The notes below the pieces were generated by a model that saw only the letters and a list, made by a program, of their open reading frames with translations, ran no database searches and was not told the origin of the DNA. From Candidatus Hydrogenedentota bacterium (GTDB taxonomy: Bacteria > Hydrogenedentota > Hydrogenedentia > Hydrogenedentales > SLHB01), in assembly GCA_020848835.1 (NCBI GenBank), contig JADLHJ010000054.1, forward strand, positions 33,916-97,915: DNA of 64,000 nt, given 5' to 3'. The translations under genes and the position numbers were made by a program. Each line of letters opens with the position of its first letter. Within the stretch, counting starts at the first letter, position 1. Below are positions 35,175 to 44,550 of this stretch, piece after piece.

Positions 35175-36503
35175 ATGAAGACGAATCGCCGATCCTTCCT
35201 GAAAACTGCCGCGGTTGCAGCCGCTCCGTTCATTCTGCCGTCCAAAATCTGGGCCGCGGAAACCAAACCGAACGATCGAATCACGATGGCCTTCATCGGC
35301 ATGGGCCGTCAGAACCATCATCTGATGGGTTCCTACCTTCAATATAAGGAGTCTCGTGTCGTCGCCGTGTGCGACGTGGACACCACGCGCCGCACCGACG
35401 CGCAGAATCGCGCAAACGAGTTCTACAAGAACAAGCCCGAACTCGGCTCCGCCGACGTTGTGGCTTACAGCGACTTCCGAGAGATTATTGCGCGCAAAGA
35501 CATCGACGCTGTGTGCATTGCCACGCCCGACCACTGGCATACGATCCCGGTAGTCGCAGCGCTCGAATCGGGCAAGGACGTCTACTGCGAAAAACCGCTC
35601 ACGCACAACATTCACGAATCAATCGTCGTCATCGACGCAGTAAAGAAAAACAAGCGCGTACTCCAAACCGGCTCGATGCAACGCTCCATGAGCGAATTCC
35701 GCATCGCGTGCGAACTCGTCCGCAACGGTATCATCGGAAAGATTGATCACGTCGATTGCAGCTTCGGGCCTCCCGGAGTGCCCTGCGATTTGCCGGAAGA
35801 AGCAATGGAGCCCGGTCTCGATTGGAACATGTGGTGCGGCCCCGGCCCACTGCGCGGATACAACTCCATCCTCAGCCCGCGCGGCGTCCACACGCACTAT
35901 CCCGACTGGCGCAAATATAAAGAATACGGCGGCGGCATGGTTTGCGACTGGGGCGCGCACCATCTCGACATCGCGCAGTGGGGCCTGGGCATGGATGAAA
36001 GCGGCCCTGTTGAAGTCGTCGCGCCCGACGATCCAAACGCGACAAGCGGCGGCGTCCTCCACTACGCCAATGGCGTGCGTGTGAATCACGTCAGCGGATT
36101 CGGGGCGGAATTCTTCGGCGATAAAGGCACGGTGAAAGTGAATCGCGGCCAAATCGAGTTCTATCTCGACGGCATAAAGATCGCGGGCTTCGTCAACCGC
36201 GAAGACGGCTCACTCGGCGCGACGTTGCAGAAAATCGAAGAAGAATATCTGAAAGACGCAAAGGTAAAACTCTACAAGAGCGACAACCATCTAACAGATT
36301 TCCTCGACTGCGTCAAGTCCCGCAAAAAACCGATCACGAACGAAATCGTCGGCGGCCGCACCGCCATCTGCTGCCACCTGCTCAACCAGGCCTACTACAA
36401 CCACACCACCATCAAATGGAAACCCAAGAAGATGGCCTTCGCATCCGGCAGCGGCGACGCCAAATGGCTCACCCGCGACTACCGCGCGCCATGGAAGGTC
36501 TAA
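35175..36503 (+). CDS. Tat-exported Gfo/Idh/MocA-family oxidoreductase
   Basis: The 442-residue protein starts at ATG 35175 with AAAGGGG upstream; it begins MKTNRRSFLKTAAVAAAPF, a twin-arginine signal with the NRRSFLK motif. The NAD-binding domain has TMAFIGMGRQNHHLMGS and VVAVCDVDTTRR. The active-site CEKPLTHN (E-K-P, Lys) and DWGAHHLDIAQWGL follow. Such proteins oxidise or isomerise sugars, and some are glycosidases acting through an NAD-assisted mechanism. Tat export implies folding with cofactor before secretion. It is co-directional with the BNR and esterase genes (86 bp gap), and a terminator follows. Confidence 0.93.
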   Translation: MKTNRRSFLKTAAVAAAPFILPSKIWAAETKPNDRITMAFIGMGRQNHHLMGSYLQYKESRVVAVCDVDTTRRTDAQNRANEFYKNKPELGSADVVAYSDFREIIARKDIDAVCIATPDHWHTIPVVAALESGKDVYCEKPLTHNIHESIVVIDAVKKNKRVLQTGSMQRSMSEFRIACELVRNGIIGKIDHVDCSFGPPGVPCDLPEEAMEPGLDWNMWCGPGPLRGYNSILSPRGVHTHYPDWRKYKEYGGGMVCDWGAHHLDIAQWGLGMDESGPVEVVAPDDPNATSGGVLHYANGVRVNHVSGFGAEFFGDKGTVKVNRGQIEFYLDGIKIAGFVNREDGSLGATLQKIEEEYLKDAKVKLYKSDNHLTDFLDCVKSRKKPITNEIVGGRTAICCHLLNQAYYNHTTIKWKPKKMAFASGSGDAKWLTRDYRAPWKV

Positions 36504-36551
36504 TTACCGTCCTGCGATAAATGGCCTATATAAACAAGCCGCACGTTTGAT

Positions 36552-36592
36552 AGCTCCTTCACCCTGCGAACCCAGTGTGAAGGAGCTTTTGT
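36552..36592 (+). terminator. Terminator after the Gfo/Idh/MocA gene
   Basis: AGCTCCTTCAC (36552-36562) pairs with GTGAAGGAGCT (36577-36587), a perfect 11 bp stem with a 14-base loop, followed by TTTTGT. It separates the plus-strand trio from the convergent DUF4838 gene. Confidence 0.85.
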
Positions 36593-36622
36593 ATTCCACA
36601 AGCCCTGCGCAGTCCGCACCGG

Positions 36623-39127
36623 TTATTTCGGCGGCTCGCTTAGGACGCGAAATTGATATGCCATATCAAGGCTTTCCCCTGGTTTCAACTCGCGTACTTG
36701 CGTGAATAACTCGAGATTGACCTGCTGAAACAGTGGCAGCCACCGCAACTGCGGCAACTTGACGCTCTCAGGGGGAAAACTGATCGCCACGCCGGCCCCA
36801 GTTCTTGCATTGAAATACGAGAACCCGCCACCTTTCGCAGCGGCCAGTATTGGCTGATCCGGCCCATCTATATCCTTCCAGTCGCGATTGATACGCTTCC
36901 AAGCGGAATCCTTGATATAAACACCAAGGACGTCCGGCGCGGTTGATTCTGCAAACGCATCAAATTCAGGCCGCACACGGAATTGGTAGACCTTCGGTTC
37001 TGGGCCACGGTGCGTGAGCTTTGACTCGAATTCGATGATTTCCGGATGAGCCGCGTTCAGCCCAATCCATCGCTCCACAGTGGACCCATCGTCAAGCGAG
37101 CGCGTCAGGTATATCTTGTTGTCCTTGGTTTCTGCGTGGAAGAGCGTGTATGCGTTCGAGGTGAAACCCACTTGTGCGGGCTCGTCTACTGCTCCCTGCA
37201 ATATGTTCTCGTGGTTAATCGCCGGCAGGAAATGCCGTCCCGATGGCTTGTGAAACATCTCGATGAGCTTGCCGTTCTCTTCGGGCAGCACGGTCAAGCG
37301 CCACACATCATTTTCGATGCGGACTACTGGCATGGCTTCGACATTCTGCGGACGCTCGAAATAGACGGTGGCTGGCAGCATCTCCGACACCATGGACATG
37401 TTGTATTTCTTGCACAGCTCCACGTAAGTGGATACCAGTTCCTTATCCTCGACCGGCAAGTCGCGCTTGCACACACCGCCCTCAACCTTCCACGGACGTC
37501 CGTTGGTTAATATTGTGGTCCGGTACGCGGGAATCGATGCCTTCTCAACCCGCGCCCGCACCGAGTCCGTTGTGGCCGCGGCAAGCGCCTTTGCAAACAG
37601 CGCCATGGATTCCCTTCCAATGGACAGATCCAATCCGAGTTCAATCGGCGCGGCCCCGCAATTCGGATGGACATGCTTGGCCTCGGCATTGTCGTGGATA
37701 AGTTTGAGGTAATCGAGAATAAACGGCGCCGCTTCGCGGTAGTGCAGCCTGCAAAACTCCTCCGTCAGCGTCCAACTGTCTTGCGTGGGATCCCAGAGAC
37801 AGCGCGCCATGACGTAATTGCGCAGATCGCACATTTCCCCCGAATTGCCGTTACCGTTCGCTTGCATGAATACGCCCTTGGCGTGACTCGCGAGAAAAAA
37901 AAGTACATTCGGCCCGATTGCACGCAGGTTCGGGAACGGAAGATCGTAGTAATTGAAATTAGTGTTGTAATTCCATACCCAGATGTTGTCGGTGACGGCT
38001 TTCCACTTCTGCAAATCCGCGCAGAACTGGTGGTTCATCTCGCAGGTCGCGTCGTTAATGGGGTGTAGCACACAGCATTCTGCACTGCACAATTGAACTT
38101 GAACGTTCTTACGCGGGCCAAAGGTTTTCGGGGGAGTACGCGTGTAGGAATAGGCCAACGTGCCCACTTTGACGAGCGGAAACTTTTTTTCAACCGCTTC
38201 CGCAACGGCGTTCACCAAGGCGAGGTTCGCCGCGGCCGGAGTGCCTTCTCGTTGATTGATGTCCTCGCATTCGGCACACCGGCAGTAGGCGCTGTTGTCG
38301 TTCTGGCTGACGGAGATGTTCTCCATAGCCGGGTTCGCGGCGATCTCATCGAGCACGCATTGCGTGATGATGCGAATGACATCGGGATTGCTCACGCACG
38401 GTTCGGTGTCCCACGCGGACCCGCTGCACTTTCGCGCGCCATCCACCAACGCGAAGTACTCCGGGTGGGCCTTTCCGAACTTCTCGGGCGTGATCCATTT
38501 TGCGTAGGTGTGATTGATTAAACTTTGCCTCGTCGAACCGCCCAGCTTCTCTTCGGTGGTTACCGTATTGACGCGCAGCCTCACCGCAAATTCCGGCCGA
38601 TCAAAGTTTTCCTTGTAATAACTGGAGCGAAATGAAAAGGGCGGCGAATAGGTGAAGTCCGCTTCCGGAAGGAAGTGTTGCTCCCCGACTTCAGGGAAAT
38701 ACGTGTGATCAAATGTCAGGAACCGTACACCGCAGTAGCGCTCGAAAAACTCGTACACGCCGTACAAGGTCCCGCGTGGCCGGCCGCCCGCAATGACCAC
38801 GGCCTTCTTCGCAATTCGAATGCGAAACGCTTCCTCCCCCATGCCCGTTGTGTCGAATCCCAACTTGCCGGCAGCGGCCGCTGCCCCAGTGCCGATGAAG
38901 ATGTGCCGAGCGTTGCCGTGGCCGGGCGGTTCAATCGGAAGTGTAGTTCCTGTAAGTTGTCCTAGCAGCGACTGGAACTCCGCGGCAGCATACCGTTCGC
39001 TGGGAGTCGCATCATCGGCCACCACGATGGACCAACCACCCAACGCATCCAACCGGACTGCTCCCTCGTCCGCCATCGCAGCCGCTGCCCCAAGCAAAAG
39101 CACCCACACGCACGCCAATATTCTCAT
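36623..39127 (-). CDS. Secreted DUF4838 glycoside-hydrolase-like protein
   Basis: The protein has 834 residues from ATG 39127 with a Sec signal (MRILACVWVLLLGAAAAMA). The first domain resembles the alpha-glucuronidase/GH20 N-terminal fold (AAEFQSLLGQLTGTTLPI, GTLYGVYEFFERYCGVRFLTFD in pieces). The DUF4838 core follows, with ISVSQNDNSAYCRCAEC, NIWVWNYNTNFNYYDLPFPN and VFMQANGNGNSGEMCDLRNY. Several Cys (CRCAEC, CSAECC) may bind metal or form disulfides. The last 250 residues are a beta-sandwich like the distal domain of large glycosidases. Substrate is unknown. It is 89 bp downstream of the clan-A glycosidase on the same strand, so the two likely form an operon. Confidence 0.88.
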   Translation of the reverse strand: MRILACVWVLLLGAAAAMADEGAVRLDALGGWSIVVADDATPSERYAAAEFQSLLGQLTGTTLPIEPPGHGNARHIFIGTGAAAAAGKLGFDTTGMGEEAFRIRIAKKAVVIAGGRPRGTLYGVYEFFERYCGVRFLTFDHTYFPEVGEQHFLPEADFTYSPPFSFRSSYYKENFDRPEFAVRLRVNTVTTEEKLGGSTRQSLINHTYAKWITPEKFGKAHPEYFALVDGARKCSGSAWDTEPCVSNPDVIRIITQCVLDEIAANPAMENISVSQNDNSAYCRCAECEDINQREGTPAAANLALVNAVAEAVEKKFPLVKVGTLAYSYTRTPPKTFGPRKNVQVQLCSAECCVLHPINDATCEMNHQFCADLQKWKAVTDNIWVWNYNTNFNYYDLPFPNLRAIGPNVLFFLASHAKGVFMQANGNGNSGEMCDLRNYVMARCLWDPTQDSWTLTEEFCRLHYREAAPFILDYLKLIHDNAEAKHVHPNCGAAPIELGLDLSIGRESMALFAKALAAATTDSVRARVEKASIPAYRTTILTNGRPWKVEGGVCKRDLPVEDKELVSTYVELCKKYNMSMVSEMLPATVYFERPQNVEAMPVVRIENDVWRLTVLPEENGKLIEMFHKPSGRHFLPAINHENILQGAVDEPAQVGFTSNAYTLFHAETKDNKIYLTRSLDDGSTVERWIGLNAAHPEIIEFESKLTHRGPEPKVYQFRVRPEFDAFAESTAPDVLGVYIKDSAWKRINRDWKDIDGPDQPILAAAKGGGFSYFNARTGAGVAISFPPESVKLPQLRWLPLFQQVNLELFTQVRELKPGESLDMAYQFRVLSEPPK

Positions 39128-39216
39128 CACCAGATTTGTCCCCCAAAGTCGTTCACAATTTGCCAATCTGCGCGTACTACGATCAGCGGCGGTTGCATAT
39201 TCTTGAAATACCAGTT

Positions 39217-41163
39217 CTATTTCTCCTGTGGTTTCCGGAACCATACCGCGAGTACCGGCTGATCAGCGTGTCCAAATGCGCCGGTAAAGTTCAGCCACAC
39301 GTCTCCTGTCGAGACCTCACTTGCAGTTGTGAGGCGCACAACAACCGTCTTTTGCGCCATGGGTTCCAGCACGACCTGCCACTGCGCCGTCTCAGCCCGC
39401 CACCCATCAGGTAACTTGTCCAAGCCAACAGAACCCGCAACCGCCTTGTCCCCAAAATTGTAGATCGTGAGCGTCGCGTCAAGCGTCGCTCCGGGTATGA
39501 ACTCGTGTGCGGCTTCCGGACTCCACTCGATTGTTCGCTGTACGGGTGGCGTGTTCGGCGCGTCAAACTGCAATACAACGCATGAGGCCACACCCTCGCG
39601 CGGTTTGCTCGGCGCGACCGAACGCCAAGCAAGTTGCTTTGATTCGCCCTCCGGCATGACGAGAAACACCGCATCAGGACGCAGTTCTCCGGGTACGGCG
39701 GCGTACAGAGGACGCCCCAAGTAGTCGTACGCCTCATCGATCTTCAATGGCTCCGCAAGAGGCCATGGCGCCCGCTCTTTCCCGCGATCGGGCCAATCAA
39801 ATTCACCTTCCATCCACGCCACCAGCACGTCCTTCGACTTCCCCTGAGGCTGAGCACGAAATGCATAGACATGAATATTTGGCTTTCCGTCAATCTCATG
39901 ACGCCCCAGGCAAACACCGTCCGCAAGCAACCGCCCCAGCGCCGCCAACGCGACATATCCCGGCCGCGGCGTATGATCTCGGCGCAACAATCCAAACTGC
40001 GTGTGGTTTTCGCCTTCCGTGTAATGCCCGAGGATGAAATGAAAATGTTTGCTCGACCCGGAGAAGAGACTGCGCACGTACGATTGAGCCACAAACTCCG
40101 CCTTCCGCCGATCGTACTCCGGGGTGAAGTCATCCATTTCAGATCCGGTAACAGCTTGCATGCCCCGATCGCATTCCGTGACCCAAATGGGTTTGCCACT
40201 CGCCGCCTCCCGCGCGTGCCGCCAATACTGCTCGTACCCGTGGGGCCAATCGTAAGAGTGGATGCTGTAAACGTCGTAGTAGGGCCAGGTCGCATTTCGC
40301 AGGATGCTTCTCGTCTGCGTTTCGATGTTGATCCCGCCCAGCGGATTCCAGCACACCGTCAGGGAAGGGTCCCCTGCCTTGAATCCCAGATACGCCGCCT
40401 TTTGAATCGCGCACAATTCATCCAGCGTGTACCCACCGAAGTTGGAAGCATTCCCTTCGTTCCACGGTTCCCAGGCCTGTACTTTCCCACGAAAACGCGC
40501 CGCAACGCCCTTGCAGAACAGGTACAGCTTGGCGAGGTCCAGGCGCGGCCGCGTGGGACTCGACTCCGGCGCCAGCGCCCACTTTGGCAAAGTGTGGAAC
40601 ACCTGCAGAATCTGAAGCCCTTCCGCGGATTGGATGGCCGCGCTGTCGTCATATTTTGTGTGGTCCGCAAAGGCGCCATCTTCCGACTGCACCTCTCGCC
40701 AATGAATGCGATCGCGCACCCAGCGTACGCCCGCGAGCCGCGCCAAATCCGCGTAGAGCGGCCAATCGCTTTCGTCCTTCGCCCCAAGCCACGACAATGC
40801 GACATCGACTGCGATCGGCGAATCCGCCGGTACCGGCGCCGCCAAAGGATCGAGGACCGCCGCAGTTGTGAAACCAGCGAGCGCGCCGTCACGGCCCACG
40901 AACTCCACGCGGTACCATCCCACCGGCAGGACACCAAAGTCCGCAATCCCTGCCAAAACAGACGTTTCCCGCTGCACTTCTAGCCGTTCGTTCATTGCAC
41001 GCGCGTTTGAAGCAGCGACACTCAAGTCATCCGGCACAGCCACGCGCACCGGTTCTCCCGCGAGAAAAACATGGGCGTCCTCGTGAACGGACGGTGACGC
41101 GGCGAAGGCATGCGGAACGGCGACAAACGCGACGATTAGCACGCGAGTCAGTCGTGGAAACAT
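39217..41163 (-). CDS. Secreted clan-A glycoside hydrolase
   Basis: The protein has 648 residues from ATG 41163 (GCGGGGTGAA upstream) with a Sec signal (MFPRLTRVLIVAFVAVPHAFA). A beta-sandwich precedes a TIM barrel from about residue 115. AWEPWNEGN places a predicted acid/base at Glu236 and KPIWVTECDRG a predicted nucleophile at Glu330; the strands DVYSIHSYDWPHG and FHFILGHYTEG fit GH39/GH5-like barrels. A C-terminal beta-domain has EFIPGATLDATLTIYNFGDK, as in NEW3/Ig-like modules. It should be a retaining exo- or endo-glycosidase of the cell exterior; the family number is not certain. It is the promoter-proximal gene of a two-gene unit. Confidence 0.85.
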   Translation of the reverse strand: MFPRLTRVLIVAFVAVPHAFAASPSVHEDAHVFLAGEPVRVAVPDDLSVAASNARAMNERLEVQRETSVLAGIADFGVLPVGWYRVEFVGRDGALAGFTTAAVLDPLAAPVPADSPIAVDVALSWLGAKDESDWPLYADLARLAGVRWVRDRIHWREVQSEDGAFADHTKYDDSAAIQSAEGLQILQVFHTLPKWALAPESSPTRPRLDLAKLYLFCKGVAARFRGKVQAWEPWNEGNASNFGGYTLDELCAIQKAAYLGFKAGDPSLTVCWNPLGGINIETQTRSILRNATWPYYDVYSIHSYDWPHGYEQYWRHAREAASGKPIWVTECDRGMQAVTGSEMDDFTPEYDRRKAEFVAQSYVRSLFSGSSKHFHFILGHYTEGENHTQFGLLRRDHTPRPGYVALAALGRLLADGVCLGRHEIDGKPNIHVYAFRAQPQGKSKDVLVAWMEGEFDWPDRGKERAPWPLAEPLKIDEAYDYLGRPLYAAVPGELRPDAVFLVMPEGESKQLAWRSVAPSKPREGVASCVVLQFDAPNTPPVQRTIEWSPEAAHEFIPGATLDATLTIYNFGDKAVAGSVGLDKLPDGWRAETAQWQVVLEPMAQKTVVVRLTTASEVSTGDVWLNFTGAFGHADQPVLAVWFRKPQEK

Positions 41164-41334
41164 TTCACCCCGCAAAGTGGAAATCATGCCTCGCGAGTGC
41201 GACGTCAGACGCATACGTATTTCCGGACGAGTGTGTAGAATGTAATGCATCTACACACCACGCACCCTTCAACTCCGACGAATTTTTAACGCCCCAATAA
41301 TTTCATTATCAGTACGTCATTGATCAGCGTGGAA

Positions 41335-41970
41335 CTAGTGCTTGCTTAAATCCCGGTAGAAGATTTCCTTCGCCTCGATCGTCATCTTGTCATTGTGACA
41401 CTGCACCGCGAAGAAACCCTTCTTGTATTCCTCGTCCTTGTACTTCATTACCTCTTCGTCATTCACCCAAATCGTAATGTCCGGCCCCACCGCCTTTACG
41501 CGCATCGAAAACCACTCGCCGTCCTTCGTGATCATCTTCGACGCCTTCCCTGTCGGCGTGCCCGGCTTCCACAACCACCCCGTAAACGCGTCCTGCGAAT
41601 GACAGATCTGCGCCTCATACCCCTTGGGATAATCATCCGGCTTGTCCGCAGGCGGGTTCGCGCGGAAATACAGCCCGCTGTTCGCAGACTTCCCCTGGCT
41701 CGTCACGCGAAACACGCCCTTCACTTCCAGGTCCGTCAACTCGGGCGTCGCATAGATGTGCCCCTGGCCCCCCGGCGATTCTCCGATAAGCACGCCGTTC
41801 TCATTCTTCCACTTCGCGTTGCCACGCACGGTCCACCCATCCAGCGTGTTCCCCTTGATCAACGGCACCCAACCATCCTTATCATCGGCCGCCGATACAC
41901 CCGCCGTGTGATACGTCGCCAACACCACCGCCAGCGCAACGCCAGCGAACAAATTACGAATCGTACGCAT
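41335..41970 (-). CDS. Secreted DUF1080 (3-keto-disaccharide hydrolase-type) protein
   Basis: The protein has 211 residues from ATG 41970 with GGGAGAAGAAAACG upstream; the long upstream frame is not likely coding. After a Sec signal (NLFAGVALAVVLATYHTAGVSA), the single concanavalin-like domain has WVPLIKGNTLDGWTVRG, ENGVLIGES, SANSGLYFRANPP, KGYEAQICHS and the final MTIEAKEIFYRDL. DUF1080 (PF06439) members include 3-keto-glucoside hydrolases that act after Gfo/Idh/MocA-type oxidation of sugars, which fits the oxidoreductase at 35175. It is 124 bp downstream of the fusion gene and 171 bp upstream of the glycosidase, all on one strand. Confidence 0.92.
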   Translation of the reverse strand: MRTIRNLFAGVALAVVLATYHTAGVSAADDKDGWVPLIKGNTLDGWTVRGNAKWKNENGVLIGESPGGQGHIYATPELTDLEVKGVFRVTSQGKSANSGLYFRANPPADKPDDYPKGYEAQICHSQDAFTGWLWKPGTPTGKASKMITKDGEWFSMRVKAVGPDITIWVNDEEVMKYKDEEYKKGFFAVQCHNDKMTIEAKEIFYRDLSKH

Positions 41971-42094
41971 CGTTTTCTTCTCCCTCTTATGACTAATATC
42001 CGCAACCCAAAGGCATCCAACTACTATATACGTTGCCGCACCGGCACATAAACAAGCGTCGCGCGAAATATCCAGTCGCGCACTGCAAAGTGTA

Positions 42095-44041
42095 TTAATT
42101 CTTCTCGCCGGTATCGCTTCCATCCGTCAGCCATGCGAGCGAAAATCGTGCGAAACGGATCCATTCGCGGCGCTCTTTTTCGCCCCCTTCAAACACCACG
42201 CCGATCGCGCCGTCAGGCAAACGAACAATAGAGGAATAGGAAGCAGGCCCCGCATGCAACAAACGCTTCACGGGCCAAGTCTCGCCTTCGTCATAACTCA
42301 TCCGCACAGTCAGCTTCGTGCGTTCGACTACATTAAATTTTTCGCCTGCATTGTCAGGATTCACAAACAGGATTCGATCGCGTCCGCCATCTTGCGCGAG
42401 ACTGTAGCGCACAATACCCGCCTGACACGGACACTCATTCAACGCGCGGTCCCATCGCAATTGAGGCCACGTAGCACCGCCGTCATTGCTGGTGGCCACG
42501 CCGCGGCAACTCAGCCCCATGTTCCCGCGCATGTTCAACATCACGCGCCCATCTCGCAACTCGATCGCTTGGCACTCATCCGTGAACTGCGAAACCGCCG
42601 CGCCCATCGTCCACGTCTTTCCGTGATCGTCGCTATACAACGCGCGCGCATGCCAATCTTCGTCCGTTTCCTCATTCACCTCGCCGCTATATCCCGGCAC
42701 CACCAGGCGACCGCTGCGTAATTGGATCCCGATGCCCGGGCCGGCGTGAAAGCTATCGTCATAGTTGGCGATACGCGAAGCGATCGATACAGGCTCGCTC
42801 CACGTGACGCCATTATCCTGGCTCTCCAATTGGTAATGCTCGTTGTGCCCCTCGCGCGTCGCATTTGCGCGATCGCACATTAAAATAATCGTATTCGTCT
42901 TCGCATCGACCACCGGGCACGGATTCATCAACGCATCCGCGCCCACACCGTGTACAAGCGTTTGCACCGGGAGCCACGTGCGCCCACCATCCACGCTACG
43001 CCGCAACACCATGTCCGTCGGGCTCGCGTCCGCCTGCGATTCTTTGCGCGCTTCGCAAAACACCAGCACCGATTCGTCCGGCGCGATCACCATCGCGGGA
43101 ATCCGATACGTGTTCACACCATCCATCCCCGCGACAAACACCTCGGTGAATTCCGGCACACCGTCCTGCGGCGGCGGCGCAGGCGCGCACACCACGCGAA
43201 AGCCAATATCGCTATGCGCCGCCTCTGGCGACTCGTGGTTCCGGCGCGACGACCGGCATCGCCCACCCGTATCCATCCAACCGCCGCCGCGCAACACGCG
43301 GTGCCCGCCAATGGAAGGACCGAGGGGATCGATGGACCTGCCGTCGAAATAAAACCAATGCCAATCCGCGCACCACTCCGACACGTTGCCGCTCATTTCG
43401 AAAAGTCCCCACGGATTCGCCGGCATCGTGCCCACGGCCCGCGCCCCGCGCGCATCGCTTACCATCGCGTTTCCGCGCCACCACGCCTGCGCGCCGATCG
43501 CGTCGTACTGCGGATCGTCGCCCCAATAAAACCGCGTCGCCGTCCCCGCGCGACACGCATACTCCCATTCCGCTTCCGTCGCCAATCGCAGTGGACGCGA
43601 TGTCGCTTCCGCCGCGCGCGAAAGAAACGATTGTGCATCATCCCACGAGACGTATACCGCCGGCGTCGCGGGCTCCTCGTTCACGTACCGCTTGCCAAGC
43701 CACGGCTCCGTGCCCATCACCGCGCGCCACTGCGCCTTCGTCACCTCACAGGTGCCCATCCAAAACCCTTGCGAGATCGTTACCGGGTGCTGCGGCGTTT
43801 CCTTGTTCGGGTAGGCGTCCTGTTCCCCATGCTGTTGCCCCATCAAAAACGAACCGCTCGGCACCCACACAAACGAAATCGGCACGCCGCCCGGCAACGT
43901 GATCGACATCGCATCGCCCAGCTTCGGCAGGTCCGGCGCGTCAGCGCCCGTCTGCGTAGACCCCGGCGCCCCAGCCCCCCACGCACCCGCGCAACCCCAA
44001 CACCACACAACCACCCCAAACAAAACATTCACACGCACCAT
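42095..44041 (-). CDS. SUMF1/FGE-like domain fused to a GH33-type sialidase
   Basis: The 648-residue secreted protein starts at ATG 44041 with GGGGGA upstream and a hydrophobic signal (VLFGVVVWCWGCAGAW). Residues 46-286 form an FGE/SUMF1 fold (MGQQHGEQDAYPNKETPQHPV in pieces, LRLATEAEWEYACRAG, GNVSEWCADW, RVLRGGGWMD, GFRVV). The first catalytic Cys of true formylglycine-generating enzymes is replaced by Asp257, while Cys262 remains. An APAPPP linker leads to a sialidase at 295-640. It has the RIP motif at 313-315, five Asp boxes (about 349, 407, 470, 518, 582), GPGIGIQLRSGRLVVP, ECQAIEL (Glu) and SYSS (Tyr). It probably cleaves sialic-acid-type residues, with the first domain as a binding module. 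Confidence 0.9.
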   Translation of the reverse strand: MVRVNVLFGVVVWCWGCAGAWGAGAPGSTQTGADAPDLPKLGDAMSITLPGGVPISFVWVPSGSFLMGQQHGEQDAYPNKETPQHPVTISQGFWMGTCEVTKAQWRAVMGTEPWLGKRYVNEEPATPAVYVSWDDAQSFLSRAAEATSRPLRLATEAEWEYACRAGTATRFYWGDDPQYDAIGAQAWWRGNAMVSDARGARAVGTMPANPWGLFEMSGNVSEWCADWHWFYFDGRSIDPLGPSIGGHRVLRGGGWMDTGGRCRSSRRNHESPEAAHSDIGFRVVCAPAPPPQDGVPEFTEVFVAGMDGVNTYRIPAMVIAPDESVLVFCEARKESQADASPTDMVLRRSVDGGRTWLPVQTLVHGVGADALMNPCPVVDAKTNTIILMCDRANATREGHNEHYQLESQDNGVTWSEPVSIASRIANYDDSFHAGPGIGIQLRSGRLVVPGYSGEVNEETDEDWHARALYSDDHGKTWTMGAAVSQFTDECQAIELRDGRVMLNMRGNMGLSCRGVATSNDGGATWPQLRWDRALNECPCQAGIVRYSLAQDGGRDRILFVNPDNAGEKFNVVERTKLTVRMSYDEGETWPVKRLLHAGPASYSSIVRLPDGAIGVVFEGGEKERREWIRFARFSLAWLTDGSDTGEKN

Positions 44042-44224
44042 CGCGTCCCCCGTTCCTACCCCGGCGAACATGGTACGCCAAGCACCCCCGCCAACGCGCA
44101 CTCCCCGCGCAATCGCGCCGCCGCGCAATCACACTCCAATCGGCTGTGAATTAGGTATTACGAAGAAAAGCAACGCTGACGAGGCGCACGCTCCACCGCA
44201 GCAGACCGCGCGCGGTCCAAATAG

Positions 44225-44277
44225 CGTCGAAGGCGCGCGCGAAGCGCCTTGGAGTGCGGCGAGGTATCGCCGCTTTC
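44225..44277. repeat. Dispersed intergenic repeats (two adjacent motifs)
   Basis: CGTCGAAGGC-GCG-CGCGAAGCG (44225-44246) matches 18572-18593 apart from the middle three bases. TTGGAGTGCGGCGAGG through CGCCGCTTTC (44249-44277) forms a GCGGCGA/TCGCCGC hairpin and matches the start and end of the element at 8712. Two repeat motifs therefore occur side by side here, inside the 620 bp gap 44042-44663, which has no recognised gene. Confidence 0.45.
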
Positions 44278-44356
44278 ACTTGCCCAGTGCGCGCTTCCCT
44301 ACAAATTTAAAAGCAATTGCCCAGGCACAAATACACCGCGGCGGATGTTCCGCGAT

Positions 44357-44434
<78 letters not shown>

Positions 44435-44550
44435 CTCGCTATCTGCGCCCACGCCGTTGCACTCACCGCATGAATACTCCCCAAAGTGTTCCGCGCGAAA
44501 CGAGTGGTGTTTGATTGACATGTTTGGCAAATCAAAGCTAAATCACGAAC

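Noticed and set aside
42950..44149. Open frame of 399 codons on the plus strand, rich in Arg and His
   Set aside because: It is the antisense of the SUMF1-sialidase gene, with low-complexity composition and no motif.
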